Assembly: GCF_963676475.1 (NCBI RefSeq) | Contig: NZ_OY781106.1 | Coordinates: 434,001 to 498,000, forward strand | Direction: 5' to 3' | DNA from: an uncultured Celeribacter sp. | GTDB lineage: Bacteria; Pseudomonadota; Alphaproteobacteria; Rhodobacterales; Rhodobacteraceae | DNA: 64,000 nucleotides | In this document: positions 1 to 8,240 of the stretch, in pieces | Layout: each line of letters begins with the position of its first letter | Position numbering within the stretch: position 1 is the first letter of the stretch | Translations under genes and position numbers: made by a program | Notes under the pieces: model-generated | Told to the model about the DNA's origin: nothing | The model's database searches: none | Seen by the model: the letters and a program-made list of their open reading frames with translations, nothing else

Positions 1-624
1 GACACGCCGGAAATCCTGTCCCGTGTGCTGACCGACAAACGCCTCAATGCGCTCTGCATCGGTCCCGGTTTCGGTGTCGAACGCGCTGTGGAATTCCTGC
101 CCCATGCACTCGCCGCCAAACGTGCCACGGTGCTCGACGCCGACGCACTCACGGCGCTCTCGGAAAGCGAAACCGGCTTTGCCAATCTCCATGAAAATTG
201 CGTCCTCACGCCCCACGCGGGCGAGTTCAAGCGCCTCTTTCCCGATATCGCTGCGAAACTGACGGAGCCGCCTACCAAAGGCCCCGCCTACAGCAAAGTC
301 GACGCGACGCGCGAGGCCGCCAAACGCGCCGGCTGCAGAGTGCTTTTCAAAGGCCCGGACACGGTCATCGCGTCGCCAAACGGGCGCTGTTCGATCAATG
401 CCGCCGTCTATGGGCGCGCTGCGCCCTGGCTCGCCACCGCAGGTTCCGGCGATGTGCTCGCGGGGCTGATCACCGGTCTCATGGCGCGTGGCTTGACGCC
501 GCATCAAGCCTGCGAAACCGCCGCCTGGCTGCACACAGAGGCCGCCCGCAGCTTTGGTCCCGGCCTGATCGCGGAAGACCTGCCAGAAGAATTGCCGAAA
601 GTCTTCCGGACGCTCGACCTATAA
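1..624 (+). CDS. nnrD: ADP-dependent NAD(P)H-hydrate dehydratase, 3' part
   Basis: C-terminal part of the enzyme that repairs hydrated NAD(P)H (NAD(P)HX) by ADP-dependent dehydration in the cytoplasm. The reading frame is open from base 1, so the gene starts upstream of the window; in many bacteria the same polypeptide has an N-terminal epimerase (YjeF_N) domain, which cannot be seen here. Ribokinase-like carbohydrate kinase fold motifs are visible: GPGFG, LDADAL, LTPHAGEF and the ATP/ADP-site GSGDVLAG near the end. The gene ends normally at TAA and is followed by a strong hairpin terminator. Family assignment is firm; the domain content upstream is unknown. Confidence 0.88.
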   Translation, partial: DTPEILSRVLTDKRLNALCIGPGFGVERAVEFLPHALAAKRATVLDADALTALSESETGFANLHENCVLTPHAGEFKRLFPDIAAKLTEPPTKGPAYSKVDATREAAKRAGCRVLFKGPDTVIASPNGRCSINAAVYGRAAPWLATAGSGDVLAGLITGLMARGLTPHQACETAAWLHTEAARSFGPGLIAEDLPEELPKVFRTLDL

Positions 625-657
625 AGGCGTTTTAGGTTTCCTTTGCTGCTCCAAATA

Positions 658-707
658 CTTGAATAACAAAAGCCGCCTTAAAAAAAGGGCGGCTTTTGTT
701 ATTCAAG
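658..707. terminator. bidirectional hairpin terminator
   Basis: Perfect 20-bp inverted repeat (658-677 with 688-707) around a 10-base A-rich loop. It lies between the convergent nnrD and Hint-like genes. The stem contains GCCGCC/GGCGGC flanked by AACAAAA/TTTTGTT, giving T-rich stretches in both directions. Confidence 0.85.
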
Positions 708-722
708 TGCGGCGCTTAAAAA

Positions 723-1043
723 TCAGGCAGCGAAGGCCATGCCCGTCTCGCTCATCACCATGAGCCCGTCGGCATAGATCACTTCCTCGCGCTCGAAGGT
801 CAGCTTGAACCGTTTCGGAGCAGGGGTGTCGACGCCCAAAAGCGTTCGCATTCCCGCCCGCGTGATCACCCGGTCGCCAGGTTCAAGAAACTCGACGGGA
901 AGCATGCCATCGGCAGTCATAACAGATGTACCAAGGGGCAAGCCCTTGTCATGATTGGATAAAATGTCTCGCACGCGGAGTCGTTTCGACGGATTTCGCC
1001 CGTCGTCATGCTCATGATCGTGCCCGCTGCCTTTATAGGTCAT
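723..1043 (-). CDS. small Hint-domain-like protein
   Basis: A 106-residue protein. The N-terminal 35 residues are hydrophilic and His/Asp-rich; the remainder resembles the first part of the Hint (hedgehog/intein) fold common in Rhodobacterales secreted proteins, with the pattern GTSVMTADGMLPVEFLEPGD followed by a valine-rich strand. A full Hint domain is about 130-150 residues, so this is either a minimal or a truncated version; no nucleophilic cysteine is visible, so splicing or autoprocessing activity is not supported. It stands alone, transcribed toward nnrD and sharing its terminator. The Hint assignment rests on motif pattern only. Confidence 0.6.
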   Translation of the reverse strand: MTYKGSGHDHEHDDGRNPSKRLRVRDILSNHDKGLPLGTSVMTADGMLPVEFLEPGDRVITRAGMRTLLGVDTPAPKRFKLTFEREEVIYADGLMVMSETGMAFAA

Positions 1044-1202
1044 GTCAGGGCCTCTATATGTCTCTGCCTCATATGCTCCATAGAATATGTTAATTTTGTG
1101 TTACCGAACAGGATTTTCTTGGGCAGAGACGATGGCTCTCTATGAGTTGGCGTAGAATTGTCTCTTTCCCTCCCGAATGCCTTTTGCTATCAGACGCGCT
1201 AC

Positions 1203-1287
1203 GCGGGTGTGGCGAAATTGGTAGACGCACCAGATTTAGGTTCTGGCGCCGCAAGGCGTGGGGGTTCAAGTCCCTCCACCCGCACCA
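1203..1287 (+). tRNA. tRNA-Leu (anticodon UAG)
   Basis: 85-nt tRNA including encoded CCA. The acceptor arm GCGGGTG pairs with CACCCGC (1277-1283). The anticodon stem CCAGA/TCTGG encloses TTTAGGT with anticodon TAG; a long variable arm typical of tRNA-Leu and the T-loop GGTTCAAGTCC follow. The gene is intact and its 3' part is the integration site of the adjacent element. Confidence 0.95.
1234..1287 (+). repeat. attL: 54-bp direct repeat at the tRNA-Leu 3' end
   Basis: Identical over 54 bp to 17258-17311. It covers the tRNA from the anticodon loop to the CCA end, the usual crossover target of tyrosine integrases. The integrase gene lies only 82 bp away, as expected at the int-proximal end. 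The base before the core differs between copies (G here, A at the right end), which defines the left edge of the identity. Confidence 0.92.
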
Positions 1288-1369
1288 TTTGAATTCATTG
1301 AACATTTTTTGTTTTCTCCTCTGCCTAATCTTGCGAACCGGTCAAAGTTTCGCAATTTGTTTCGCACAT

Positions 1370-2392
1370 TCACGGTTTGGACTTGCTTCGTTCCCGCTTC
1401 TGTTGCGCCCGTTTCGACGCCTTTTTCTGGTCCGCTCCCGAGGCATATTTCTGAGCCATCTCAAGGGTTTTGTGTCCAGTGACCGCCTGAATATCGCGGA
1501 TATCGACACCGGCATCGGCCATCTCCTTGGCCGCCGTGTAGCGCCATCCGTGGAGCACCAACCTGTTATACACATCCTTGACGCCAATCGCTTCGCGCAC
1601 GTCCTCTACGGCCTTCTGAACCTGTCGCTTGCCAAGCGGCGCGGTCGCATTCTTGGCAAGAATATGCTTTCCAGGCCGAGGAAGCCCCGCGAGATATGCT
1701 TGCAACCTCGCGGGGCAGTAAACATAGATCTTCGCGCCTGTCTTTTGCTGAACGACCGACATATACTCGCCGTCGAAATCCTCCCACCTCATCGCCACGC
1801 AATCTCCAAGCCGCTGGCCTGTGCCGATCGCAAGCTCATAGATTGTGCGGGCGACTGACAGCCCATGATCTTCACAGTGCCGCTCATAGGCTTCCAGCTT
1901 GTCCGCAGGCCAAGCCTCATAGGCCGCCCCCTTCAGCTTGCCGATGCCCACAACCGGGTTTCGTTCGATCCACTCAAGATCCACCGCCCGCTGCAACAGG
2001 ATCGACAGCACGGCGATCCGTTCATTGGCCTTCGACCAAGTCTCCTTCAACTCATCCCGCACACGCAGCGCGTCGGCCCGCTTGAAATGCCGCACATCCT
2101 TGGAGCCGTTCTTCTCGCGGATATCTTCGCAATGGCGGCGATAGTTCTTCTTGGTGCCAGCGGCCAGCTCCTTGAACTCGGCACTGGAATAGTAGCTGAC
2201 GATCAGCGCTTCCCACGTCGTTTTGACGATCCGCTTGCTCTTCCCGTTGCGAATGGCCCAGTACCTCAGGGCAAATTTCTCGGTGTCCGGGTCGTCTGGC
2301 AGCCGCTCCCGGAACTTGCCCTTGCGAAAGTAGATGTAGGTCTTGGCCTTGACGGTGTGAAATTCGAGATAAGGGAGATCTGGCCGTTTCAT
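1370..2392 (-). CDS. int: tyrosine recombinase / integrase
   Basis: 340-residue site-specific recombinase that would integrate and excise the element at tRNA-Leu. The catalytic set is visible: Arg194 in GTGQRLGD, His281 and Arg284 in LHGWRYTA, His307 in TGHKT, and the nucleophile Tyr316 in AQKYASG. The N-terminal half has the arm- and core-binding character of phage integrases; the C-terminus is Lys/Arg-rich. The ATG at 2392 was chosen because it overlaps the stop of the preceding HTH gene (ATGA), implying translational coupling; longer in-frame extensions read through that gene. Transcription runs toward attL, the usual arrangement. Confidence 0.93.
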   Translation of the reverse strand: MKRPDLPYLEFHTVKAKTYIYFRKGKFRERLPDDPDTEKFALRYWAIRNGKSKRIVKTTWEALIVSYYSSAEFKELAAGTKKNYRRHCEDIREKNGSKDVRHFKRADALRVRDELKETWSKANERIAVLSILLQRAVDLEWIERNPVVGIGKLKGAAYEAWPADKLEAYERHCEDHGLSVARTIYELAIGTGQRLGDCVAMRWEDFDGEYMSVVQQKTGAKIYVYCPARLQAYLAGLPRPGKHILAKNATAPLGKRQVQKAVEDVREAIGVKDVYNRLVLHGWRYTAAKEMADAGVDIRDIQAVTGHKTLEMAQKYASGADQKKASKRAQQKRERSKSKP

Positions 2393-2604
2393 ACGACAAA
2401 GGCCTCCGGCTCGATCATGCTGCCCGTCAGGACCGCCTCGATCTCGGCCACCACCCAAAGGGTGTGCTTTCCAAGCCGGATCGGTGGAGGAAGCGCGCCT
2501 TGTTCGACGAGAAACAGGAATTCCCTAACGGTCAGCGAGAGCATCCGTGCCGCCACTTTTGCCTCTACGGCGAGCCTTTCGAGTTTGGCCATGGCTGAGC
2601 TCAC
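2389..2604 (-). CDS. small HTH protein, excisionase-like
   Basis: 71-residue protein with an AlpA/MerR-like winged-helix pattern: a helix-rich start (AARMLSLTVREFLFLVEQG), then PPPIRLGKHTLWVVAEIEAVL, typical of small excision-directionality factors. It sits between a second HTH gene and the integrase, overlapping both by 4 bp (GTGA and ATGA junctions), so the three form one translationally coupled operon. The GTG at 2604 is taken as start because of that overlap; the ATG at 2592 is an alternative. A role in excision is inferred from position and size; a purely regulatory role is possible. Confidence 0.6.
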   Translation of the reverse strand: MSSAMAKLERLAVEAKVAARMLSLTVREFLFLVEQGALPPPIRLGKHTLWVVAEIEAVLTGSMIEPEAFVV

Positions 2605-2822
2605 GTGGTTTTGGCAGCGGACTTGTCGAGGACAGGCTTTCGTTGCTGCGGCTCGACCATGCGGGCGTTCAGAAACTCATCCATCGCCCCGTCTGGCACG
2701 AAGTACAGTCCACCAATCTTCACATGACGAAGTTGCCTCGTTGAGATCAGCGACCGGACACGGCGTTCAGGCCAGCCGAGGCGTTGCGCCAGCTCCTTTG
2801 GGGTCTCCAGATTATTTTGCAT
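2601..2822 (-). CDS. HTH DNA-binding protein, excisionase family-like
   Basis: 73-residue protein with a MerR/excisionase-type HTH: TPKELAQRLGWPERRVRSLI followed by a short wing, HVKIGGLYFVPDGAMDEF, the pattern of helix_turn_helix_17 proteins. It is the first gene of the leftward int operon and is divergent from the XRE repressor at 2932 across a 109-bp region that probably holds both promoters. Two small HTH genes in series before int are slightly unusual: one may be the excisionase and the other an operon regulator. Which does which cannot be told from sequence. Confidence 0.6.
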   Translation of the reverse strand: MQNNLETPKELAQRLGWPERRVRSLISTRQLRHVKIGGLYFVPDGAMDEFLNARMVEPQQRKPVLDKSAAKTT

Positions 2823-2931
2823 GGCGAATCCTCGAAAAATCGTAGACTATTTGCAGAAATCGAGACGAATCCAATTAGGAATGTATCGCCTCGAATTCAA
2901 GGTACACAATTCGATACTGGATGCAAGTCTA
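2823..2931. promoter_or_regulatory. divergent control region of the int operon and repressor
   Basis: AT-rich intergenic region between the divergent xis/int operon and the XRE gene. It holds a 12/14-matched palindrome, CCTCGAATTCAAGG (2889-2902), inside a wider inverted pair, GTATCG (2883-2888) and CGATAC (2912-2917). These are plausible operator sites for the XRE protein. Promoter boxes are not clear enough to place. Confidence 0.45.
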
Positions 2932-3324
2932 ATGACAATTGCGAAGCGACTCGCCCATTTCCGAAAAAGCCTTGGCAAAACACAGATCCCCTTTGCGGAG
3001 GAACTTGGCGTCTCGCAATCGGCGTACAAAAACTATGAACGCGAGGCGACCGAACTGCCGATCAGCCTCGCGGTCAAACTGTGCCAGGACTACGACCTGT
3101 CGGCGGAATGGCTGCTGCTTGGGCGGGCGGGCATGACCACCAAGATGACGGACGAGATCATCGAAAGTGCCGTTGTGGTGACGCGTGAATTCCTGACCGA
3201 ACACGGGTTGGACGTGCCGCCGGAAAAAGAGGCGAAGATTGTCCGATACCTGGTTCGCAAGATGTCCGAGACGGGCAAGCTGAACCCGGCGGAATGTGAA
3301 GAAATTATCAGATTGGCAATTTGA
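2932..3324 (+). CDS. XRE-family transcriptional regulator (element repressor)
   Basis: 130-residue protein with an N-terminal XRE HTH (residues about 6-60): MTIAKRLAHFRKSLGKTQIP, then the recognition helix around VSQSAYKNYE. The C-terminal part is helical with no peptidase signature, so LexA-like self-cleavage is not indicated. The start at 2932 gives a standard-length HTH protein; an in-frame ATG at 2821 would add 37 residues that run through the divergent control region, so it is disfavoured. By position it is the likely CI-like repressor controlling the int/xis operon. The specific target sites are inferred. Confidence 0.75.
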   Translation: MTIAKRLAHFRKSLGKTQIPFAEELGVSQSAYKNYEREATELPISLAVKLCQDYDLSAEWLLLGRAGMTTKMTDEIIESAVVVTREFLTEHGLDVPPEKEAKIVRYLVRKMSETGKLNPAECEEIIRLAI

Positions 3325-3334
3325 AGAGAGGCAT

Positions 3335-3688
3335 ATGTCCACACCGGAAGAAATAAGACAGGTCATGCGCGAGGCTCTTGAACGGCAGCGCGCACAGGTG
3401 CTTGCAACGATGTCGGCCAGTGATCAGCGCCTTGTGAACATTGCGCCCAAGCCAGAGTTGGAAAAGGCACGGGCCAAGGCGCGGTCGGCATTCCGCAACG
3501 CGTTGTTTTGGCCCATGGCGCAGGCCAGCGCGGCAGGTGCCGTTATGGGCTACGCCTTCGTCCTCGCCGCACTGGCCAGTTTGAGCGGCCATGCCCCCAA
3601 TCCACTGACAGCCCCCGTCGCGTCCGCCAGCGGGCTTGTCGCCCTTCTGTCGCTGGCGCAATTTGCCTATCTGATCCACAGCCGATAA
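3335..3688 (+). CDS. small membrane protein of unknown function
   Basis: 117 residues starting at the ATG preceded by AGAGAGG. The first 65 residues are charged and helical (EEIRQVMREALERQRAQVLA), followed by two predicted membrane segments at roughly 67-87 and 95-113. It lies 10 bp downstream of the XRE gene and 42 bp before mod, so it may share a transcript with them. No family is recognised. A role in repressor relay or as a defence accessory would be speculation. Confidence 0.55.
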   Translation: MSTPEEIRQVMREALERQRAQVLATMSASDQRLVNIAPKPELEKARAKARSAFRNALFWPMAQASAAGAVMGYAFVLAALASLSGHAPNPLTAPVASASGLVALLSLAQFAYLIHSR

Positions 3689-3730
3689 CGACCCGGCGCA
3701 GCCGCGCCCAAGACTGAAAGAGCAGACCTC

Positions 3731-5275
3731 ATGCCCACCCTACGCTGGTTGACCCGAGACGACGATGTGCGCGCCGCCGAAAAGGTGCCTTACCGCCTGT
3801 TGGAGGAGGCCTCTGAGCTGGGCTATGGCGACCGGGATGCGGGCAATATGCTGATTCAGGGCGATAACCTTGAGGCGTTGAAGGCCCTGCTGCCCTATTA
3901 CGCGGGTCAGGTGAAATGCATCTATATCGACCCGCCCTATAACACCGGATCGGCCTTCGAGCATTACGACGACAATCTGGAGCATTCGCAATGGTTGGCC
4001 ATGATGTGGCCCCGGCTGGAGCTGCTGAGGGAGTTGCTGGCCGAGGATGGCTCGATCTGGGTGAGCATTGATGACCGGGAAGGGCATTACCTTAAGGTCA
4101 TCATGGATGAGGTGTTCGGGCGTGGGAATTTTGTAGCTAATGTCATCTGGCAAAAGAAGTATGCACCTGCAAACGACGCAATTTGGCTAAGCGACAACCA
4201 CGATCATTTGATGGGTTTTGCGAAATCTAAGGCGATTTGGCGACCTAATAAACTCGCGAGAAGCGAGAAATCGAACGCAGCCTACAAAAATCCGGATGAC
4301 GATCCAAGAGGCCCATGGAAGGCGGGCGACTATACCTGTGCGAAATCGTCCGAGGAACGTCCCAACTTATATTATCCTGTCACCAATCCTTTTACTGGTG
4401 AAGAGATTTGGCCCAAAACTACGCGTGTCTGGGGCTATGGCAAAGACGAATATGAGCGTCACGCAAAAGAGAATCGTCTATGGTGGGGCAAGACCGGCAA
4501 GAACAAGGTGCCTGCTTACAAGCGCTTTTTGTCAGACGTCGAAGATGACGGCGCTGTGCCCCAAACCATTTGGCTTTGGGGTGATGTGGGGCATACCCAA
4601 GATGGACGAAAAGAGCAGATTGCGCTGAATGCGAAGCCATTCGGGACACCTAAGCCCGAGAGGCTTCTGGAACGCATCATGGAGATGACTACCAGCCCGG
4701 GCGACCTCGTGCTCGACAGCTTCCTTGGCTCCGGCACCACTGCCGCCGTCGCCCAGAAAATGAACCGCCGCTATATCGGGATCGAGATGGGGGATCATGC
4801 CGTCACCCATTGCGCGCCGCGTCTGCAAAAGGTGATCGACGGCGAGCAGGGCGGGATTTCCAAGGTCCAGAACTGGCAAGGCGGCGGTGGCTTCCGTTTC
4901 TACCGCCTCGGCCCTCCGGTCTTTACCGAAGATGGTCAGATCCAGCCCGATATCCGCTTTCCCGTGCTGGCCGCCCATATCTGGTTCGCCGAAACCGGCA
5001 GCCCGTGGACAGAGCCGCAGCCTCTCACGCCCTTCCTTGGTGCGCAGGAGGGTCGGGGCTATGCGCTTTTGTACAACGGCATTCTTGGCGACAAGTCGGT
5101 TTCGGGTGGCAATGTGCTGACCCGCAAGACGCTGGCCGTGATCCGCGCGGCACAAGGCGATTTCACCGGCCCGCTGACCGTCTATGGCGAGCGCACGGCG
5201 CTGTCCGAGGCGACCTTGAGGGCCGAACAGATCGAATTCAAACAAACCCCATATGACGTGAAGGCCCGCAGATGA
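3731..5275 (+). CDS. mod: type III restriction-modification DNA methyltransferase (Mod)
   Basis: 514-residue N6-adenine methyltransferase, the sequence-recognising subunit of a type III restriction-modification system. The catalytic motif DPPY is at residues 67-70 and the SAM-binding motif FLGSGTT at 331-337; this order (catalytic motif before SAM motif) is the beta class typical of Mod proteins. The target-recognition region between them (roughly residues 135-305, bases 4135-4645) is clearly more AT-rich than the flanking conserved parts, as expected from swapping of recognition domains. The stop overlaps the ATG of res by 4 bp. Mod appears intact, so methylation could persist even if Res is broken. 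Confidence 0.92.
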   Translation: MPTLRWLTRDDDVRAAEKVPYRLLEEASELGYGDRDAGNMLIQGDNLEALKALLPYYAGQVKCIYIDPPYNTGSAFEHYDDNLEHSQWLAMMWPRLELLRELLAEDGSIWVSIDDREGHYLKVIMDEVFGRGNFVANVIWQKKYAPANDAIWLSDNHDHLMGFAKSKAIWRPNKLARSEKSNAAYKNPDDDPRGPWKAGDYTCAKSSEERPNLYYPVTNPFTGEEIWPKTTRVWGYGKDEYERHAKENRLWWGKTGKNKVPAYKRFLSDVEDDGAVPQTIWLWGDVGHTQDGRKEQIALNAKPFGTPKPERLLERIMEMTTSPGDLVLDSFLGSGTTAAVAQKMNRRYIGIEMGDHAVTHCAPRLQKVIDGEQGGISKVQNWQGGGGFRFYRLGPPVFTEDGQIQPDIRFPVLAAHIWFAETGSPWTEPQPLTPFLGAQEGRGYALLYNGILGDKSVSGGNVLTRKTLAVIRAAQGDFTGPLTVYGERTALSEATLRAEQIEFKQTPYDVKARR

Positions 5276-7922
5276 AACTCAAGCAGTATCAAAAGGAGTC
5301 CCTGAAAACGCTGCGCCGGTTCTTTGAAGAGGCCCGCATCACCGGCCCGAAACCGGCCTATGAGGCGTTGACGGCGGAACCGGAGCTGGCGAAACGGCTC
5401 AAGGGCTACGCGGCGGGTTACAAGCCTATCAAGGCCCTGCCAGAGGTGCCCTATGTCTGTCTGCGCCTGCCCACGGGCGGCGGCAAGACGATCTTGGCTG
5501 CGCATTCGATCACCGTGGCCAAGGACGCCTGGGTGGAAAAGGATTTCCCACTGGTGCTGTGGCTGGTGCCAACGAACACCATCCGCATCCAGACCGCCGA
5601 AGCGCTGAAGAACCCGCGCCACCCGTATCGGCAGGTGCTGGATGAGGCCTTCGAGGGCCGCGTGCGGGTGTTCGACATTGGTGATTTCACCCAGATCACG
5701 CCGCATGACCTGCGCTCGAACCTCTGTGTCGTGGTCGGCACGATCCAGACGCTGCGGGTTAGCAATACCGATGGGCGCAAGGTTTACGCCCATCACGAGA
5801 TGCTGGAGGGGCATTTCAGCACCGTGTCGCTTAACACGCCGGGGCTTGAGCGGACTGAGGCCGAGGGGACCGGGGGCATCCGGTTCAGCTTTGCCAACCT
5901 GATGCATCTGCACCGCCCGCTCGTGATCATGGACGAGGCGCACAAGGCGGGCACGAACCTCAGCCAGGATGTCTATGAGCGCATCAACCCGAGCGCGTGC
6001 ATCGAATTCACCGCAACGCCTAAGGGGTTCAACAACATCCTTCATTCCGTGACAGCGCAGGAGTTGAAGGATGAAGAGATGATCAAGATGCCGGTGGTGC
6101 TGGACGAGGCGGAAACCTGGCAGGGGGCGGTAAACTCGGCCATTCTGAAACGTGCCGAGTTGCAGGAATACGCCGATCTGGACCGGGAGGGCTATATCCG
6201 TCCCATCGTGTTGTTTCAGGCCCAGAAGAAGGGTGAGGATGTTACCGTAGACGTGCTGCGCAACCATCTGATTGAGAATGAAAATATCGACCCGGACAAG
6301 ATTGCCGTGGCGACGGGGGCACAGCGTGATCTGGACGGGATCGACCTGTTCAAGCCCGACTGCCCGATTGAATATGTCATCACCATCGAGGCCCTGAAAG
6401 AAGGCTGGGATTGTTCCTTTGCCTATGTGTTCTGCTCGCTGGCCAATATCCGCAGCTCGACCGACGCCGAACAGCTTCTGGGCCGGGTGCTACGGATGCC
6501 CTATGCCACGAAACGCAAGGAACCGGCGCTGAACAAGTCCTACGCCAAGCTGGTGTCGAAGCATTTCTCCGAGGCCGCTGTCAGTCTGCGCGACAAGCTG
6601 GTCGACATGGGGTTCGAAGAGGGCGAAGCGGAAGACAATATCGAGGCAGAGCAGCCGGGGCTTGATGACGGGCTGTTCGGACGGCAAACCCGGCCGCGCC
6701 CGACGATGACGGTGGAGCTGGACGCCTCCGAGGCGGAACGTAAGGAGATCGGCGGTGTCGCGCCCGGCAAGATCACGGTGTCGGCAGGCGATGACGGCAA
6801 GACCCGGATCGAATTCACCGGCGTGCCCAAGCCCAAGGATGAAGAGCGTCTGTTCAAGACGGCTCCTGCGCGCCTGCATGGCGTGCTGCGTGAGAAACTG
6901 GATGCGTTCAAGGCGCAGCACGTCGATGATCTGGCCCCCGCCCATCTGGGTGAAGAATTCACCGTGCCGCGCCTGATGGCGCATGTGCAGGGTGAGCTGG
7001 TCTTTGGCGATACCGATATCCTGATGGAATATCACGACTGGTCGCTGGCCGATCATCCGGCGCGGCTGACCAAGGCCGAGTTCGATATTGTCGAGACAAC
7101 CAACACCTTCGAGATCGACCTTGATGGCAATCGCCTGTCGATATCGGCGGCGGACAGCTCCGAACAACTTTCGCTGGACATCGACGTAGACGACTGGACG
7201 CCGAATTCGCTGGTGCGCTGGCTGGATGGCAAGGTGCGCGATCAATGGATCGGCCAGGCGGAGCTTCTGGCCTGGCTGAGTGATGTCGTCACCTATCTAA
7301 ACCGCGACCGCGATATCCCCCTATCGCAGCTGATGCGCTGCAAGTTCATCCTGGCGCGCAAGTTGAATGAGAAGATCCGGGGTTTCCGCCAGATGGAGCG
7401 CGACAAGGTTTACCAGATGAACCTGTTCGGCCCGAGGCGCGCGTCGAGGTGTCGTTCGATGACGGCATCCGTTTCTTCGACGAGATGTATTTCGACGTGC
7501 CGAAGTATCGGGGCATGTACAAGTTCAACCGGCACTTCATGGGACCGGACGAGGTACCGACCTTCGACAGCAAGGATGGTGGCGAAGAGGTCAAATGCGC
7601 CTTGGCGCTGGATGCCCTGCCGGGCCTGAAATACTGGACCCGCAACGTCAGCAGGCACCCGAATTCTTTCTCCCTGCCGACCTCGACCGATAAATTCTAT
7701 CCGGATTTCGTGGCCGTCATGGAGGATGGTCGTCTCTTGGTGATCGAATACAAGGGCAAGCAGTTGTCTCCGGAAGAAAGTCGGGACAGCCGCGAAAAGG
7801 AATTGATCGGCCAGCAGTGGGCCAAGGTGTCAGAGGGCAAGGCTGTCTTCGTAATGGCGACGATGGAACATGGCGATCCGAAGGAAGTGCGGGCGCAGGT
7901 GATGGACGCTTTAGGGGGATAG
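5272..7922 (+). pseudogene. res: type III restriction subunit (Res), frameshifted
   Basis: Superfamily 2 helicase/nuclease subunit of the type III system. Walker A PTGGGKT is at residues 67-73 and the DEAH box at 221-224; the helicase core continues to a GRVLRMPY motif. Near base 7434 the frame shifts: the helicase frame runs to 7629 with unrelated residues, while the real C-terminal sequence resumes in another frame at about 7431 and ends at 7922. That part carries the nuclease motif (PDF, then IEYKGK), i.e. a PD-ExK endonuclease. One extra base, for example CCG-GAG in place of CCGAG, restores an 883-residue protein. Either a true inactivating deletion, a split protein (a GTG at 7449 could start the 157-residue nuclease part), or a sequence error. 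Confidence 0.82.
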
Positions 7923-8078
7923 GGGCGGAGAGCCGACCTTCGCCGCAGTTGTAACAGACAATCGAAGAAATTCAAGAAACGGACCTTCGATCGACTGAGA
8001 CTAAACAGTCCCCTCACAGTCACCAGGCATGTTTGAAAGCACTTGCAGTTGATGCTCCAAAAGGTTACATATTATATA

Positions 8079-8234
8079 CTCTTAGCTGGGTGTTTATGAA
8101 CGCTCTACGCCGGGTGATGCGCCAGGCTGACAAAAATTGAACGATATCGGGCGCCGACTTCGAAATGTTTGTCGTCACCGGTCGTTCCTCCTCGGAGCCG
8201 ACAAACATTTCGAAGTCGGACGCTTAAGTAAGAG
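8079..8234 (+). ncRNA. retron msr-msd RNA
   Basis: The region ahead of the retron genes has the architecture of a retron primer-template RNA. A short a1 arm, CTCTTA (8079-8084), can pair with a2, TAAGAG (8229-8234). It is followed at once by G8085 in the context TTAGC, the branch-guanosine setting of Eco1-type retrons. A small msr hairpin (GTGTT, loop TATG, AACGC, 8090-8103) follows. The msd is a perfect 21-bp stem (8154-8174 with 8199-8219) with a 24-nt loop (8175-8198), extended by 3 bp (8151-8153 with 8221-8223) across a bulged A at 8220. Exact ends, the second msr hairpin and the priming site are inferred. Confidence 0.75.
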
Positions 8235-8240
8235 AATTGA

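Noticed and set aside
1090..1305. Minus-strand ORF containing RDLNPHALRRQNLN
   Set aside because: This is the well-known false translation of a tRNA-Leu gene read backwards; the same artefact appears at 17021-17293 from the attR copy.
1142..1858. Long plus-strand frame covering the tRNA and the integrase
   Set aside because: It reads through the tRNA-Leu gene and is antisense to a clear integrase; the product looks like noise.
5182..6267. 361-codon minus-strand ORF opposite res
   Set aside because: Shadow frame of a high-GC gene, rich in His/Arg/Leu with no domain; the plus strand has the helicase motifs.
8154..8219. Perfect 21-bp inverted repeat read as a transcription terminator for res
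   Set aside because: No T-run follows, the loop is 24 bases, and it lies between a1/a2 arms directly before an NDT effector and RT; the msd interpretation explains more.
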